The notes beneath the pieces were generated by a model that ran no database searches, was not told the origin of the DNA, and saw only the letters and a list, made by a program, of their open reading frames with translations. Below, piece by piece: positions 48,606 through 61,042 of a stretch of 64,000 nt of DNA (position 1 is its first letter; every line of letters starts with the position of its first letter). The DNA lies in assembly GCF_008728515.1 (NCBI RefSeq), contig NC_044988.1, forward strand, positions 27,424,998-27,488,997, written 5' to 3'. A program made the translations under genes and the position numbers. Source of the DNA: Papio anubis. Lineage: Eukaryota; Chordata; Mammalia; Primates; Cercopithecidae.

Positions 48606-49395
48606 CAAATTTTATTTCTATTGGATATTTTTTCCTCCAATGATTGTATCACGAACATAAGAATAATTGGTAAATGTAGCTAAATAAATATGTAACTAGT
48701 GGGATATATTCTTATGTATTTAAGAAATATTTACTACCATTTATTTGATACAGTTTCAGGAGAGAGAAGCATTTGTAACAAACAGGTATTAATAGAGCAT
48801 GAGACTCTTAGCTACAGGGAAATAGTCATGGAAAGTACAAAGAAATTTAGGCTGTGGATAGAAATACAAATTTCTTTACCACTAGTGAATCCAGTCAACA
48901 TAGTAAGGTATCACTACAAAAAAAAAAAAAAATGAAGATCTATGTAAATGAACACTTCACAAATAAATTGACTTTTAAAGATTAATATCACATAAATTTT
49001 AGTTATGGCCAGCATCAAAAACTAAGCGATACACAATTAAACATTAGTTATTGATATATTTGTTTCTTTCTAATGCACAAAATTGATTGGTTCTATCACT
49101 TCAATCATATAAAACACAAACATGATTTTTCTTATTCTTCTGTCTATATTATGTGAGGACATTTACCTCTGCCACTGTTTTATAATGGAATGAATTAATG
49201 GGCTGTATATCAATTTGAGGCCTAGGCTTCTCAATCTTTAAAACTTTATTTCTCCATACATATATGAACAAAAGTCATATATGTTCACTGTAGAAATTGA
49301 AGATAATCAAAAAGAAGAAAATAAAATATCTCATAATTCCAGGTTCTCTGAAGCAGAACTTAGCTTTATGGCCTAACTTCGAAATAAATGTTAGA

Positions 49396-49560
49396 CCAGG
49401 CCAGGCGCAGCAGCTCATGCCTGTAATCCCAGCACTTTCAGAGGCTGAGGCAAGAGGATCACTTGAGCCTGGGAGGTAGAGGTTGCAGCGAGCTGAGATC
49501 ATGCCACTGCACTCCAGCCTGGGTGACAGAGCAAGACTCTGTCTCAAAAAAATTAATAAA
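49396..49560 (+). mobile_element. Internally deleted Alu, plus strand
   Basis: 'ggccaggcgcagcagctcatgcc' to 'ggatcacttgagcctggg', 'gcagcgagctgagatcatgccactgc' and a short A-rich tail. The second half of the first arm and the linker are lost. Confidence 0.8.
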
Positions 49561-49887
49561 TAACTTCAGAAGGCAATATAAGGCAAAAGTTAAGTTTCTG
49601 GAGACATAGGGTATCTCTCTACTAAAAGAACTGAGAATTAAGACCCCACAATTTCTCTACTGTTGGTGATATACAAGATGAGCAGGAAGTTAAAATAATT
49701 AATTAATTTATAGTTAAGTATAATTAACACTTAATTTTCAACCAAGTTTGAAATAAATGTCTACCAAAAGGATACTTGGTCATAAATAAATGACTATTTC
49801 AATGGGATAAGATCATTGAGATAGAATCAAATCAAATCAAATAATAGAATTTGAGAGCCAGAGAGTTTGGAAAGATCATTGTGTCTG

Positions 49888-49957
49888 TATCAGTCAAGGA
49901 TCTCCAGAAAAACAGAATCAATAGAATACTCACACACACACACACACACACACACAC

Positions 49958-50001
<44 letters not shown>

Positions 50002-50292
50002 ATTTTAAGGAATTGGCTCACATGATTGTGGAGGCAAGTAACTCAGGCAAGATTTCTATGTTACAATCTTGAGACTGAATTCCTTTTTCTCAGAAAACCT
50101 TAGTGTTTTGCACTTAAGGCTATAAACTGATTCAATGAGGCCCACTTACATTATTTGGAATAATCTTTACTAAAAGTTAACTGATTGTAAATGTTAATCA
50201 CATTTACAAAAGACCTCCAGGACAACATCTAGACAAGTATTTGACTAAACAACAGGGCAAATAACCTAGTTAACACAGAAAATTAACCATCA
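49888..50292 (-). mobile_element. MLT2-like solo LTR (ERVL), minus strand
   Basis: It starts TGTATCAGTCAAGGATCTCC, includes 'ttttaaggaattggctcac' and ends 'aaaattaaccatca', the reverse of the MLT2 LTR. Near its start it contains the compound microsatellite at 49929-49998. Confidence 0.7.
49929..49998. repeat. Compound microsatellite (CA)n(GATA)n(GA)n
   Basis: About 14 CA units (to 49958), three GATA units (49959-49970) and about 14 GA units (49971-49998), all uninterrupted. It sits inside the MLT2-like LTR where the consensus has a TA/TG-rich stretch. Confidence 0.95.
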
Positions 50293-50310
50293 TACTGTCT
50301 AACCCTAGTC

Positions 50311-50537
50311 TTTTTTTTTTTTTTTGAGGCAGAGTCTCACTCTGTCACCCAGGTTGGAATGCAGTGGTGCAATCTAGGCTCACTGCCACCATACCCGGCT
50401 AATCTTTTGTATATTTAGTAGAGATGGGGTTTCACCATATTGGCCAGGCTGGCCTGGAACTCCTGAGCTCAAATGATCCACCCACCTCAGCCTCCCAAAG
50501 TACTGGGAATACAGGTGTGATCCACCATTCCTGGTCA
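50311..50537 (-). mobile_element. Alu with internal deletion, minus strand
   Basis: Poly-T head, 'gaggcagagtctcactctgtc', then a jump from 'aggctcactgc' to 'caccatacccggctaat', and on to 'tccaccattcctgg'. The 13-bp duplication TCTAACCCTAGTC flanks it at 50298-50310 and 50538-50550. Confidence 0.9.
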
Positions 50538-50599
50538 TCTAACCCTAGTCTTAAAGTAAGGAGACCAAGGCCTAAAAAGGTTGGCATATATAAATTTTG

Positions 50600-50830
50600 A
50601 GTCGTGTTTTGCAAAGCAGCTACAAATATGGCACTTGGAATCAGACCCGAGTTCACTTTGAACACTTATACGGTGTGTTATTACTCATACTTAACCTCTG
50701 TGGGGCATAGATTCCTCAATATATAATTCTAATAGGTTGATATTCTGGGGCAATTGTGAGGACTAAGTGAGCTAATACATGTAAGTTAGCTAATACTAAG
50801 CCAGTGTCTGGAACATGGTAGACAATAAGT
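50600..50830 (+). repeat. MIR SINE, plus orientation
   Basis: 'ggcacttggaatcagacc', 'acttaacctctgtggggc', 'gcaattgtgaggactaagtgagctaatacatgtaag' (in pieces) and 'gtgtctggaacatggtag', 'caataagtgttac' follow MIR. A CT-rich patch follows at 50840-50930. Confidence 0.75.
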
Positions 50831-52302
50831 GTTACTTCATTCCTCTCTTCCTCCCTTTATTTCTTTTGTCCTCCCTCCTTTCCTTGTTTCCTGGCTTCCT
50901 TGCTTCATTCCTTCCTTTCTTCTACTCATCTACCAGCAACTGTATATTTTATTCAATAAGGCAAATTCTATTGTATCCCAGTCAACTCGGGAATCTATGG
51001 AATTTCTATGGAGTTATATGAGCAACAACCAGCGGATCCTAAGGTTGAAGCTGGGGCCTAGGAAATGTGGTTCTTAGACCTGGCAGAATGACATAAGGCT
51101 CAGAACCAGAACTGTTTGTTTATAAAACTATATAAAACCAATCCTTCAAGTATAAATATAAGGTCAACACACATATGTATGACATATGTTGAGATCTTTC
51201 AGGCAAGATATTTAGGTTAGAAAGGCAACCATATCCTTCTGAACCCAAGTCAAAGAAGCCTGTTTCCATGGTTAACTAGAAGCAGCATTATGGAACACTC
51301 TGGCGTGGATTATAAGACCCTTCCCTCTTCTCCAATTCTACCCCCTACCACTACCTCATTTGCAGAGGATTCTAAAACTCTCACTTATTTCATTTCAGTC
51401 AATAGTACATGATAAGATAAATAAACAAATGGCAATTATTCATTTGTTAGTCAATACTGAGTCAGCAAATTAACAAGACAAAGAAAATTAAATCGTGGAT
51501 ATAGTCAGATGAAGTACAAATAACATAGCACTAAAATGAAAGTACTAAAGATATATTTTAAGCCTGGAACTTAGTTAAATTTCAGCCTTAATTTTCCAGG
51601 TACAAGTTTGGAAAAACCACACTTTAGAATACAAGGCTTTTATACTTGATTTTTCTATGTAGCCAGATTAACTTGAACAATTTTCCATGATACTATTTTT
51701 TAAAATAACAGAAGAAAAAGAGGAGAACAGAGAGGAGGAGGAGAAAGAGACTGTCTATGCTGAAACGAAAATGGGGAAGACAATAGGGACATGGAATGAA
51801 GATACAAAGAGAGGGCCTTAAAATAACTGGGATTTGAAAGCTAATGTAATTCAGACAAGTGAGGCTTTCTATAGAATCCTCACCCTGTTCTGGATTCTCT
51901 TTCTGTCCCAGCTCTTTCTGTCTTTCAGCAAGCCATTCTTTCTCTTGTCTTGTTTTTAAGGCACCTGGTGGGCAACCCTTCCTAGTAAAATGGGATAGCT
52001 CCCTTGACCCTTTTGTGGGACTCATGAGGGGGTGGCTTGCTTACTCAGCCCACAGCTCTCAACTCCTTGCAGGTAGGGGAGCACACAGGTAAGTGAGTGC
52101 AGAGGCTAGGATGAGTGCTTCTGGGAAACCAGCAGGAGCAGAAATCTGTGCGAGCCCATGGAAGCGCCTAGGGGTTGCCAACGACCCACAGTGCCCCTGA
52201 GGGTGTGTGTTAAAGTGTCCTGTCTTAGCTTTGCCATTCACGGATGGCTAAGTGTTTAACAGCTCTGTGTGACAGCCCTCTGTATCCTGAGCTCTTGTTC
52301 AG

Positions 52303-52798
52303 TGTCCAGGAAGAATCAGATCACACAAACAAATTGAAGATGGTGTCCAGGAAGAATCAGATCACACGAACAAATTGAAGATGGTGAATGTGGAGCATTT
52401 TATTGAGCAGTGGAAGTGGCTCTCAGTGGGATGGAGAGCTGGATAGGGGATGGATTGGGAAGATAATCTTTCCCTAGAGTTCGGCTGTCCCTGGCTGAAC
52501 TCTTCTTTGAGGTCCTCCCAACAAACTATCCCTCTGAAATCAAGCTGCTTCTCTCCAATGTCCAACTGCTTCTTTTCTCTCCTCTGCTGCTCTGCTGGTG
52601 AGGCCTAGGATTTTTATACGTACAGGATGGGGAATGGGGCAGGCCAGAGTGGCTTTGGAAAAGGCAACATTCAGGCAGGAAAACAGAAATGTGTATTCTC
52701 ACTTTGGGCCATAGGTCCAGGCTTGAGGATGTGACCTGTGACCCTCACTGGGGACTTCCCTCTTCTACCCAGTATTTCCCTACCTCCTGTCTGTATCA
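52303..52798 (-). mobile_element. Unassigned solo LTR, minus strand, with a 41-bp tandem duplication at its 3' end
   Basis: Read on the minus strand it starts TGATACAGAC (52798), has a TATA-like box GTATAAAAATC (near 52612-52622), an AATAAA (near 52400) and ends CTTCCTGGACA (52303). TCAG before and TTAG after may be a decayed 4-bp target duplication, which would suit an ERV1 LTR. The last 41 bp occur twice (52303-52343 and 52344-52384), differing at one base (CACAAAC against CACGAAC). Family not named. Confidence 0.65.
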
Positions 52799-53645
52799 TT
52801 AGGAAATAGAAAACTGAAGGCAATTCCTCTTTGGGGAGTATCTTTGAGGTAAAAAATCCTAATTAAACAATAAAGGGCTCCTAATGGTAATTCCTCCATG
52901 ACCAACTCTTGATTTTTAGTGAAGATGCATCTTTATCTGGGATGGTAAGTATTTCTCAGCCAAGCCAACTGAGTAAGTTCTAGAGGCCCCCAGTCAGTCA
53001 GGTACTGATCTGGCTTCTAGGAAGTCCAGGCTGAAACAACTTAGCCGTCAGATGCAGAAAGCACAGTGCCTAGGGCTCACAATACTTTTAGGGGCCCATG
53101 AACATATTTTAATTTATTTTAAAATCTGAATCTCTAAAAATGAATATAACAACAGGAATTACTTAATGCCATTTAATTATATGCTAAAAAGATTAAAATA
53201 ATAAATTTTATGTCATGTATATTTTATGTTGTGCATATTTTACCACAATAAAAAAATGCAGATGCCATTTTGAAAAAAAAAAAACTTTGTAGAAACTCAA
53301 AGCTAAGCCCGGAAATGATGCTGATAATATACTATCCATAAACACCTCAGAGCAAAGAAACTGATGACAGCTATTATACAGAAAATGTGTCTTAAAATAG
53401 GGCATAGAAGTCCAAGAGTAATTCCCAGTGGGGGAGGAAAAAAAAGAACACTGTGTGATAACAATAGTCATTGGTATGTTAGAAATAATTTCAGGAGGGT
53501 TAAGAATAACGTGGTCACATCACATGGCCATAAAATACAGTAACACAGTCAAAAATAGGCAAGGATTCAAACTGCGTAAAAGAGGGGAGAAAAGATGGGT
53601 AATTTTTATGAAATGAAAATGAGAAATATAGCCTAAAAAGATATT

Positions 53646-53795
53646 TCTTTTTTAAAAACTTTTATTTTAGGTTCAGAGGCATATGTGCAGGTTTGTTTAT
53701 TTAGGTAAATTTCATGTCATGGAGGTTTGGTGTACAGATTATTTTGTCACTCAGGTAATAAGCATAGTATCCAATAGGTAGTTTAGATATTTCTT
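53646..53795 (-). mobile_element. L1 3' end fragment, minus strand
   Basis: 'acttttattttaggttcagagg', 'atatgtgcaggtttgtttat', 'tgtcatggaggtttggtgtac' and 'ccaataggtag' are the reverse 3' UTR of a primate-age L1 (L1P or L1MA). Confidence 0.8.
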
Positions 53796-53877
53796 TAATA
53801 AGCTTTAAATCCCCCCAAAAAAGGAGAATTTTTTTACTCGGATTATTTTTGTCTTTATATCAACTCAGTTGTAAACT

Positions 53878-53909
53878 ATGTTTGTTTGTTTGTTTGTTTG
53901 TTTGTTTTA
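53878..53909. repeat. (TTTG)n tetranucleotide repeat
   Basis: Seven uninterrupted GTTT units within the gene's intron. Confidence 0.9.
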
Positions 53910-56429
53910 ATGGAAGAAGGAGCCCATGAAGGCAAAAGGGCTTGGGGCCCAGGAAAGTCATAATGCAACCAGAAGTCCAGAGGCTAAGACATCAGGGTTC
54001 TGGGGGACTCGAGGCCACAGTTCATTTCCAAGCAGCACAGAAATCTCAATATTTTAGCTATGCCACATCCATACCAGTGCGTAGAGTCCCAGTCGTAGGA
54101 CAGGCAATCCTGCCATTTCGGGGAATAACTGCTGTTAAAGGGATATAGTTTCTTCTTTACCATGAAACAATACGTGGATGCCTTGTCCACGTATTGTTAA
54201 ACAATTCTCTGTTAAAAACTTTCTCAGTTTCTAACAGCCAACTTTGAACCAGTTCTCTAATGTGCCTTCTTTCCAACGTTTCCTCTGTTCTGGTTCTTTG
54301 GGAGATGATGGAGGAGCTTTCAAGAGAACGTATCTTTAATTGAAATTGAGATGAGCTGTAATAAACATCTAGTTTAAGAGGAGAAGTTCAAAAGAAACAG
54401 CTTGCAATTTTCTTCCATTTCCCTCCTTGGAAATGACTTCATGGCTTCCTAATCCTCTGTATTTCCTTACCAATGCTTAGAGCTATGGAATGATAACCTG
54501 CATTCCCTTAACTTTCTATAGTGCTGTCCCACTTTATACAAATGTGGATTAAGCAAATGTAAGGGACCATAATATAAAAATTAATCAAGTCTCAATTTAT
54601 GCACAACATTTGAGGTAATATAAATCCAAATATTTTCAGATTTCTTCAAAACTTGCATAAAGCGGAAGTAGTAGACTGAATGAATGGTGACTGTGTTCAT
54701 GGCAAGGCCACATGGTGAAGTCTCTAGCAAGAAAATATTCCCTCCTTTTTCAGTATGTGTGAATTATACACTTGTTTATGTGCATGACAACATCTGTTAG
54801 AGTTCAATAACTATTCTCTGTTATTTAACTATCCACTATTATTATAATTAAAAATTATTTGTATCCAACAACAATGTCATGCAAGCATTCATTAAATGTG
54901 GGTGTCAGAAGCAGTGCTAAAACATGCCTCAAAATCAATTACTTTGGAAAACACATTAGAAGTAAATGAACAAAATTGCAAATAAAGGCAAACAACTGTC
55001 ATGGTATGCTGTGCTGTTAATGTGGAAACAAGTAACATGAGAAATATTAAAAAATAATGCTGAAAAAATTAAAAGCATAAATATATAATGCAATGGTTAA
55101 TGATTTATGTGCCCTGAGAATACATCCCACATTATTTATATTTATAATATTTAGTCCTTTGAAATGTGAGTTTTTAATTAGATGTCTTTTATTTAAAGAT
55201 ATAGCCAAATCCCATGTAAATAAGAAAATGGACCTGAAATGCATTTTAAAATAATATGTTTCTTTCCTTGCGGTTTTTCTGATGATAAACAATCACACTT
55301 GTTACATTGGAAAATTCTAAAAAGTGTAAAGATGAAGAAAGTCACCTAGAATCTCAACATTCATTGGCCAACTGTGCTAGCATTTTGGCAGTTTCCCCAG
55401 TTTTTAAAATGTTCTCCATATTTGTATGTAGTTTGGATAAAATATACATGCAACTTTGTAACTTAATTTTTTTACCCTTAAATGAAGATTTATCAAGACA
55501 CTAAGAACTATCTATGGAGATTATAAAGGCTGCACAATAACTCATCATATGCTTATAACATACTTGATTAATACTACTCCTAATGTTACAGCTCAATGGA
55601 TTCTTCTTGCCTGCCGGCCCTCAAAAAACAATACATTGAGAACAGCAGGTGTTTAATTATCAAGGACCAGCCAAGCAGAAGGACAGGAGAAATTTCTCAA
55701 ATCTACCTTCCAAATAATTCAGAGGCTAGATATTTTAAGAATAATTTGGTGGGCTGGGACCTGGGGAACTGAAAAGATAGGCTGAGAATGAAATCACAGG
55801 AGTGTCTAAACTGTCTTTGCATAGCTGAGTCAGTTACCAGGAGAGGATCTCAGGACCAGGCAACATTTCTCTGTCTGCTGAAAAGCTAAATCTGAAAAAT
55901 ATCTCAAAGACCTGTTCTTTAGGTTTCACAATAATGAAGTTATCTGTGAGTAGTTGGGGAAGTTATAAATCTTGTGACCCCTGTTACACGGCTCTGGAGC
56001 AGTAAGCAATGTATAAAGAAGCAAGTTAAGCAATGCCAGGTAATTATTTAACCATGCCTATTCTTTAGCAAAGTTCAAGCCCTCACCGTAAATCTAACCT
56101 TGTGACCTTTTGTTAGTATTTACAAATATGGTTTCCATTTACGAACGAGGATATCAGTTCAGAAAAAGAACTATTATGGCCTCCACATAAGAAGGAGCAA
56201 AAGCAGCTCAGCCTGGTAGAAGCAAGACGGACTCAATTATGTCACATTTCCCTTCTTACTGTAACTTTTGCAAAGGCAGTTTCAGTAATACTAAATATTT
56301 AGGTACTTTCCAAGTTTTGTCATCATAAATAATTCAGTGATGAATATATTTGCATATGAATTTCATTGCTAGTTCGAATTACTTTTCTTTGGGGAAGTTT
56401 CCTAGAAAAAGAATTATTAGGTCAAACAG

Positions 56430-56743
56430 TGTTTTTTTTGTTTGTTTTTTCCTTTTTGAGACCGAGTCTCACTCCATCACCCAGGCTGGAATGCAGTGGC
56501 ACAATCTCTGCTCACTGCAACCTCCGCCTCCCGGGTTCAAGAGATTCTCTTGCCTCAGCCTCCCAAGTAGCTGGAATTACAGACAACGTACCACCACATG
56601 TGGCTAATGTTTGTATTTTTTTTAGTAGAGACAAGGTTTCATCACATTGGCCAGGCTGGTTGCAAATGCCTGACCTCAAGTGATCCACCTGCCTTGGCCT
56701 CCCAAAGTGCTGGGATTGCGGGCCTGAGCCACCACGCCCAGCC
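56430..56743 (-). mobile_element. Alu (AluS-like), minus strand
   Basis: Reverse dimer from a T-rich head, 'gagaccgagtctcactccatc', to 'gcgggcctgagccaccacgccc'. TCAAACAGTGTTTT before and TCAAACAGTATGTTTT after are the likely target duplication. Confidence 0.85.
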
Positions 56744-57359
56744 TCAAACAGTATGTTTTAAAAATATTGCCAATTTTATTCTCAAAAAGAAAAATCTTTT
56801 TGTCTTAATTCATATTGTTTATTGTTTGTAAATGGAGCATGTTCCCTATATTTACTAGTTAGTTGATTATATTTCCTACTTTGTAAACAGCCCATATATT
56901 TCCTTTGCTCATTTCTCTAGGGTCATTTACATTTCTCCTGCCAATATATTTGAGTTATATATATAAAGCATATTAAACCATAAACTACCACATTTGTTGT
57001 TTCTATGTCTTAAATATTATTTTTTTAAATAAGAAAAAAAAAATCAGAATGTAGCATATAATGAAGGTGGCATCCTAAATCCCTTACTTCCCTAAATTGG
57101 TTTTGCTATCTTTTCAAAACATTTCTGATTATTCTCATCTGTTTGTTCTTTCAAATAATTCCTGGAATCTTAAAATTCACAAAGAAAACAAAATCCATTA
57201 GGATTTTATTATATTAAACTTATAAATTTAGTTTATAATTAGTTTAGTTTTCCAGTTCCCTAAAATGGTAGCTATTCCTTTTTATTTGAGATATCTGCCT
57301 CAGTCATGTTTTGGTTCATATTTTAAAACAGATAATGGCTTCAGTTTCTTCTTGTGATT

Positions 57360-57690
57360 CCTCATGGGTTGCAGTCAGATGGAAGCCAGAGCTGGAGTCC
57401 AGGCTCTGCTAAACTGATTATCCATGATGGCTTCCTCACTCGTAAGTCAAGCTTGCCAGTGTTCCTCCCATGGCCTCTCCCTCCAACAGAGTAGCCTGGA
57501 TTTCTTCTCTGGTGGCTCAGGGCTTAAAAGGTGGAGGCAATCTTAAAGCTAAGCTCATAACTGGCACAGTCACTTTTGCCATGTTCTACTGATCACCTCA
57601 ACTCGAGATGGAGGAATCCTTACCCTAAATGGGGAGTGGCTTGTGCCAACAGGAAGCTCTGCCATCTTTGGAGATAAACTGCCACGTTAT
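57360..57690 (+). repeat. Unassigned interspersed repeat related to 44240-44840
   Basis: 'gccatgttctactgatcacctcaa', 'gggagtggcttgtgcc' and 'gccatctttggagataaactgcca' share the end layout of the repeat at 44.2-44.8 kb. Diverged and not named. Confidence 0.4.
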
Positions 57691-58374
57691 CTTTTATTGA
57701 TCTTGCTGAAACTTTCCTCATTAAAGAATTTTGAATTTGTGTCGCTAATAATAATTCGTATGCTTTTTTCTTTTATAATTTATTAACTGGTTAGTGCTGA
57801 TGTGAAGGAAAGCTATTGTCTTATTTATTCTAATTACTTCTCAGTTTAATATCTTGATTCTCCTCAATAGATAATTACACTATTGGAAAATAAGATGTTT
57901 TTCTCTTCTTCATCAATAGTTAAATATCTTATTTCTATTTCATGTCTACTGCCCGGGTTAAGACTTCCAGAACAAGGCTAATTGGAAGCAGCCTTGTTTT
58001 GTTTCTGTTGCATAATTTGTAAAGTACAAATACATTCAAGTTATAAACTGGACATTCTTAAATTAGCATACATATTTCCCAGAGCTATATTAGGCCACTT
58101 ACTTTTATGTGTTGATGCAATACAAATGAATAGAAAGTGGGTTCTTATTCCAGATAAATTGAATTCAGGGAGGGGACAAGTAAAAAAGATGAGGAAGAAA
58201 GTGTCTAATATATTTTAGATACTGCAGTATTTTTCCCTGAAATCTATAAACATCCAAAAATAAATCATAACCATAAAACATTCTCATGACTCCAATAAAC
58301 AGCTAACATCTCAAAATAAATGTAAAATATTCTCCTTCCTTCCCAAGTTTGACTATACTAGGTGCAAAGAATCA

Positions 58375-58491
<117 letters not shown>

Positions 58492-58680
58492 TCAATGTTT
58501 GAGGAAAGAATCACTTCAAAAAGAAAAATATTTTAAATTGTTATTGATATACACTTTACATGAAACAAAAACATTTCAGGAAGGATTGGCCCTAATCAAA
58601 ATTTAAAATCCCTCAACTGCCCCAGCCTCTGTATATAGTATTACCCACCACCAGCAGGGTACCCCCAACTTCAATTTCAG

Positions 58681-59430
58681 CAGTCTCCCTTATTCTTAGG
58701 GAATATATTCCAAGACCCCTAAGTGGATGTCTGAAGCCTCCGATAGTACTGAATCCAATTGCTGTCAGTTAGAACACATTTCCGTTCACGTTTTCTACCC
58801 AGAAATGTAGTGCCTTTTTTTATCTTAGCTAAGGACTTATCAAACATTATGGCCTTCGCTTTTGCAGTCTGAGGTACAATAGCAAAACTAGCATGAATTT
58901 TTCTTTTCTTCTTTATAATTGCAAGGATAGAAGATTTGTTCTTACCATAGGTCTTAGATACCTCAGCATACGATTTTTTTTTTTTTTTTTTTTGCTCTCC
59001 TTAAGTTGAGAACTTTCATCTTTAAGCACCTAAAGTGCTTAAAGGAAGCACTTGACAGCTTCTCTTTAGCATATCTGAATGCCTGCACCACCACTCTTGC
59101 ATTCTAGAGCCATCATTAAGTAAAATAAGGGTTACTTGAACACAAGCACTGCAATACCATGACAATCTAATAATGAAGAAGGCTACTAAGTGACTAACAG
59201 CCAGGGACAGTAGACAGTGTGGAGACACTGGACAAAGGGAGGATTCATGTCCTGAACTGGATGAAGCCAGATGGCACAAGATTTTGTGGCACTACTCAGA
59301 GCCACATGCAATTTAAAACTTACAAATTGTTCATTTCTGAAATTTTCTGTTTAATATTTTCAGACTGCAGTTGACCTCATGTAACTGAAACTGTGGAAAA
59401 CAAAACTATGAATAAGGGGAGACTACTATA
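58681..59430 (-). mobile_element. Internally deleted Tigger-family transposon
   Basis: Terminal inverted repeats are CAGTCTCCCTTATT at 58681 and AATAAGGGGAGACTACTA ending near 59428. Between them on the minus strand lies the start of a decayed pogo-type transposase (text such as 'gtgcttcctttaag', 'gttctcaacttaagg' and 'gtatgctgaggtatctaag' read on that strand, about 59090-58950), and then the frame ends in a deletion, so only the N-terminal DNA-binding part is left. A 19-T run at 58974-58992 has expanded inside it. Confidence 0.75.
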
Positions 59431-60235
59431 CCTCCAATTTAGCACCACCTACTACTCTCCTGTACTAATGATATTTGTGGCAACCCAGGCTCAAGTCCCT
59501 GAGCTCAGGAGTTCTGCATTCCAAGGATTCTCTTTATCACCAACTTCCTGCCTCTATGAGCTTTTTGACCCACATTCTTTGCCAGGTGACTGCTGAAGAA
59601 TAATGGAGGACAGCCAGATAGACTGAGATTACATAGCATCCCCAACCTCCACCCCATTAAACACACAGAAATGCTGGATGAAATACATCCATGCTTATCG
59701 CCCAAGGTCTACAAGTATAGCCAAGCCCAAAAGGGAAAGGGTGCTAGAGCTGAAGAGGATAGTCACTACAATGGGAAACCATAAACTGATGTGGCGTTTG
59801 AACTACACATCTAGAGTAAGAGACTTGGCCTTAGATTCACAGGAGGCAGAGAACTAAACTCCAACGATAACCAAGAATCTGTAAAGGCTATACCTCCATA
59901 TAAAATAAACCAGAGAAACCTCAGCTACCAGTCCAGAGAAACTTGCAAGAAAGTTTCTCTCTGCTTGAGTTCACGGTGGGAGAAAAATTATTCTCCTATG
60001 AGAAATTAAAACCCCACCACCATTCCTGGCAATATTATGGGACTGGATGGCCAAAAAAACTCCTCTGAGTATTGCATACTGAAAAACCAGGGTAAAAGGA
60101 AATTTTAAGACATTTTAATGCATGGCTGAGCTGGCGAGAAAGTCACAGAACCCAACAAGAATCCCAAAATAACAAGTTCAACTTAGACGGGCTATTGGAT
60201 ACCCGGGTGGTAACCACCAATTCTTGCCGGATTCT
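59431..60235. other. Stretch without a recognised gene
   Basis: Contains short ORFs (67 and 66 codons on opposite strands at 59393-59705) with no family motif. No repeat recognised. Confidence 0.4.
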
Positions 60236-60239
60236 CAGG

Positions 60240-60412
60240 GTGTGATTTCCCGAGTAGTAGCAGCAGCACCTGGGAATAGAAATGCGAATACTTGGGTCCC
60301 ACCACAAAACAACTAAATTAGAAACTCTAGGGGTGGGACCCAGCAATACATATCTTAGCAAACCCTTTAGGTGATTCTGATGTACGCTAGAGTTTGAGTA
60401 CTAATAATTAAA
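60240..60412 (+). mobile_element. MER5-like hAT DNA transposon fragment
   Basis: 'agcagcagcacctgggaatag', 'gaaactctaggggtgggacccagc', 'taggtgattctgatg' and 'agagtttgag' follow the MER5A-type non-autonomous element. Confidence 0.7.
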
Positions 60413-60670
60413 ACAACACAAATTAGAAATGTAACTTTCAAACCATCAAATGGTTTTTTTTAAAAGACAAATCTAATAGGAGTCAGGAAAGGAGAATAAA
60501 AGGAACAGGAGACATTATTTCTGCTCATAAAACAAATTAAAATCATAAAAATAAAATTAAATATCTTAGCACTTATAATAAAAATAAAGAGGTTAAACCT
60601 ATCAGTGAAAATATTTTCTCAGACTTAAATTGAACATCAAACTGTATTTTTTTTTTTAAACTCTTACTTG

Positions 60671-60893
60671 TCATGTTCGGTGGCATGTGTCTATGGTCCC
60701 AGCTACTCAGGAGGCTGAGGCAGGAGGGTCAATTGAGCCCAGGGGTTCTGAGCTATAGTGCTGTATGCCTATGGGGTGTCCACACGAAGTTCAACATCAG
60801 TATGGTGACCTCCCAGGAGCAGGACCACCAGATTGCCTAAGGAGGGGTGAACCAGCCCAGGTCAAAAAGGGAGCAGGTCAAAACTCCTATGCT
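60671..60893 (+). ncRNA. 7SL RNA (signal recognition particle RNA) pseudogene
   Basis: The intact gene makes the RNA core of the signal recognition particle. Here the 5' Alu domain ('ggtggcatgtgtctatggtcccagctactcagg') is followed by the 7SL-specific S domain that Alus lack: 'atggggtgtccacacgaagttcaacatcagtatggtgacctcc', 'gattgcctaaggaggggtgaacc' and 'gagcaggtcaaaactcc' in the right order. It has many substitutions and no upstream promoter elements that I recognise. The 3' end is replaced near 60895 by a second Alu-type monomer, listed next. Confidence 0.85.
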
Positions 60894-61042
60894 GACTGGC
60901 TTAGTAGCTTGCACCTGTACTCCCAGCTACTCAGGAAACTGAGGCAGGAGCATCCCTTAAGGCCAGGAGTTTGAGGCTGCCGTGAGCTATAGCAGTACCA
61001 GCCCAGGTGACAGAGAGAGACCCTGTCTCTAAAACAAAAACA
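60894..61042 (+). mobile_element. Alu-type monomer fused to the 7SL pseudogene
   Basis: 'gtagcttgcacctgtactcccagctactcagg' through 'ttgaggctgccgtgagctatag' and 'gacagagagagaccctgtctct' plus an A-rich tail. It restarts the 5' Alu domain after the S domain, so the unit reads Alu domain, S domain, Alu monomer. Confidence 0.75.
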
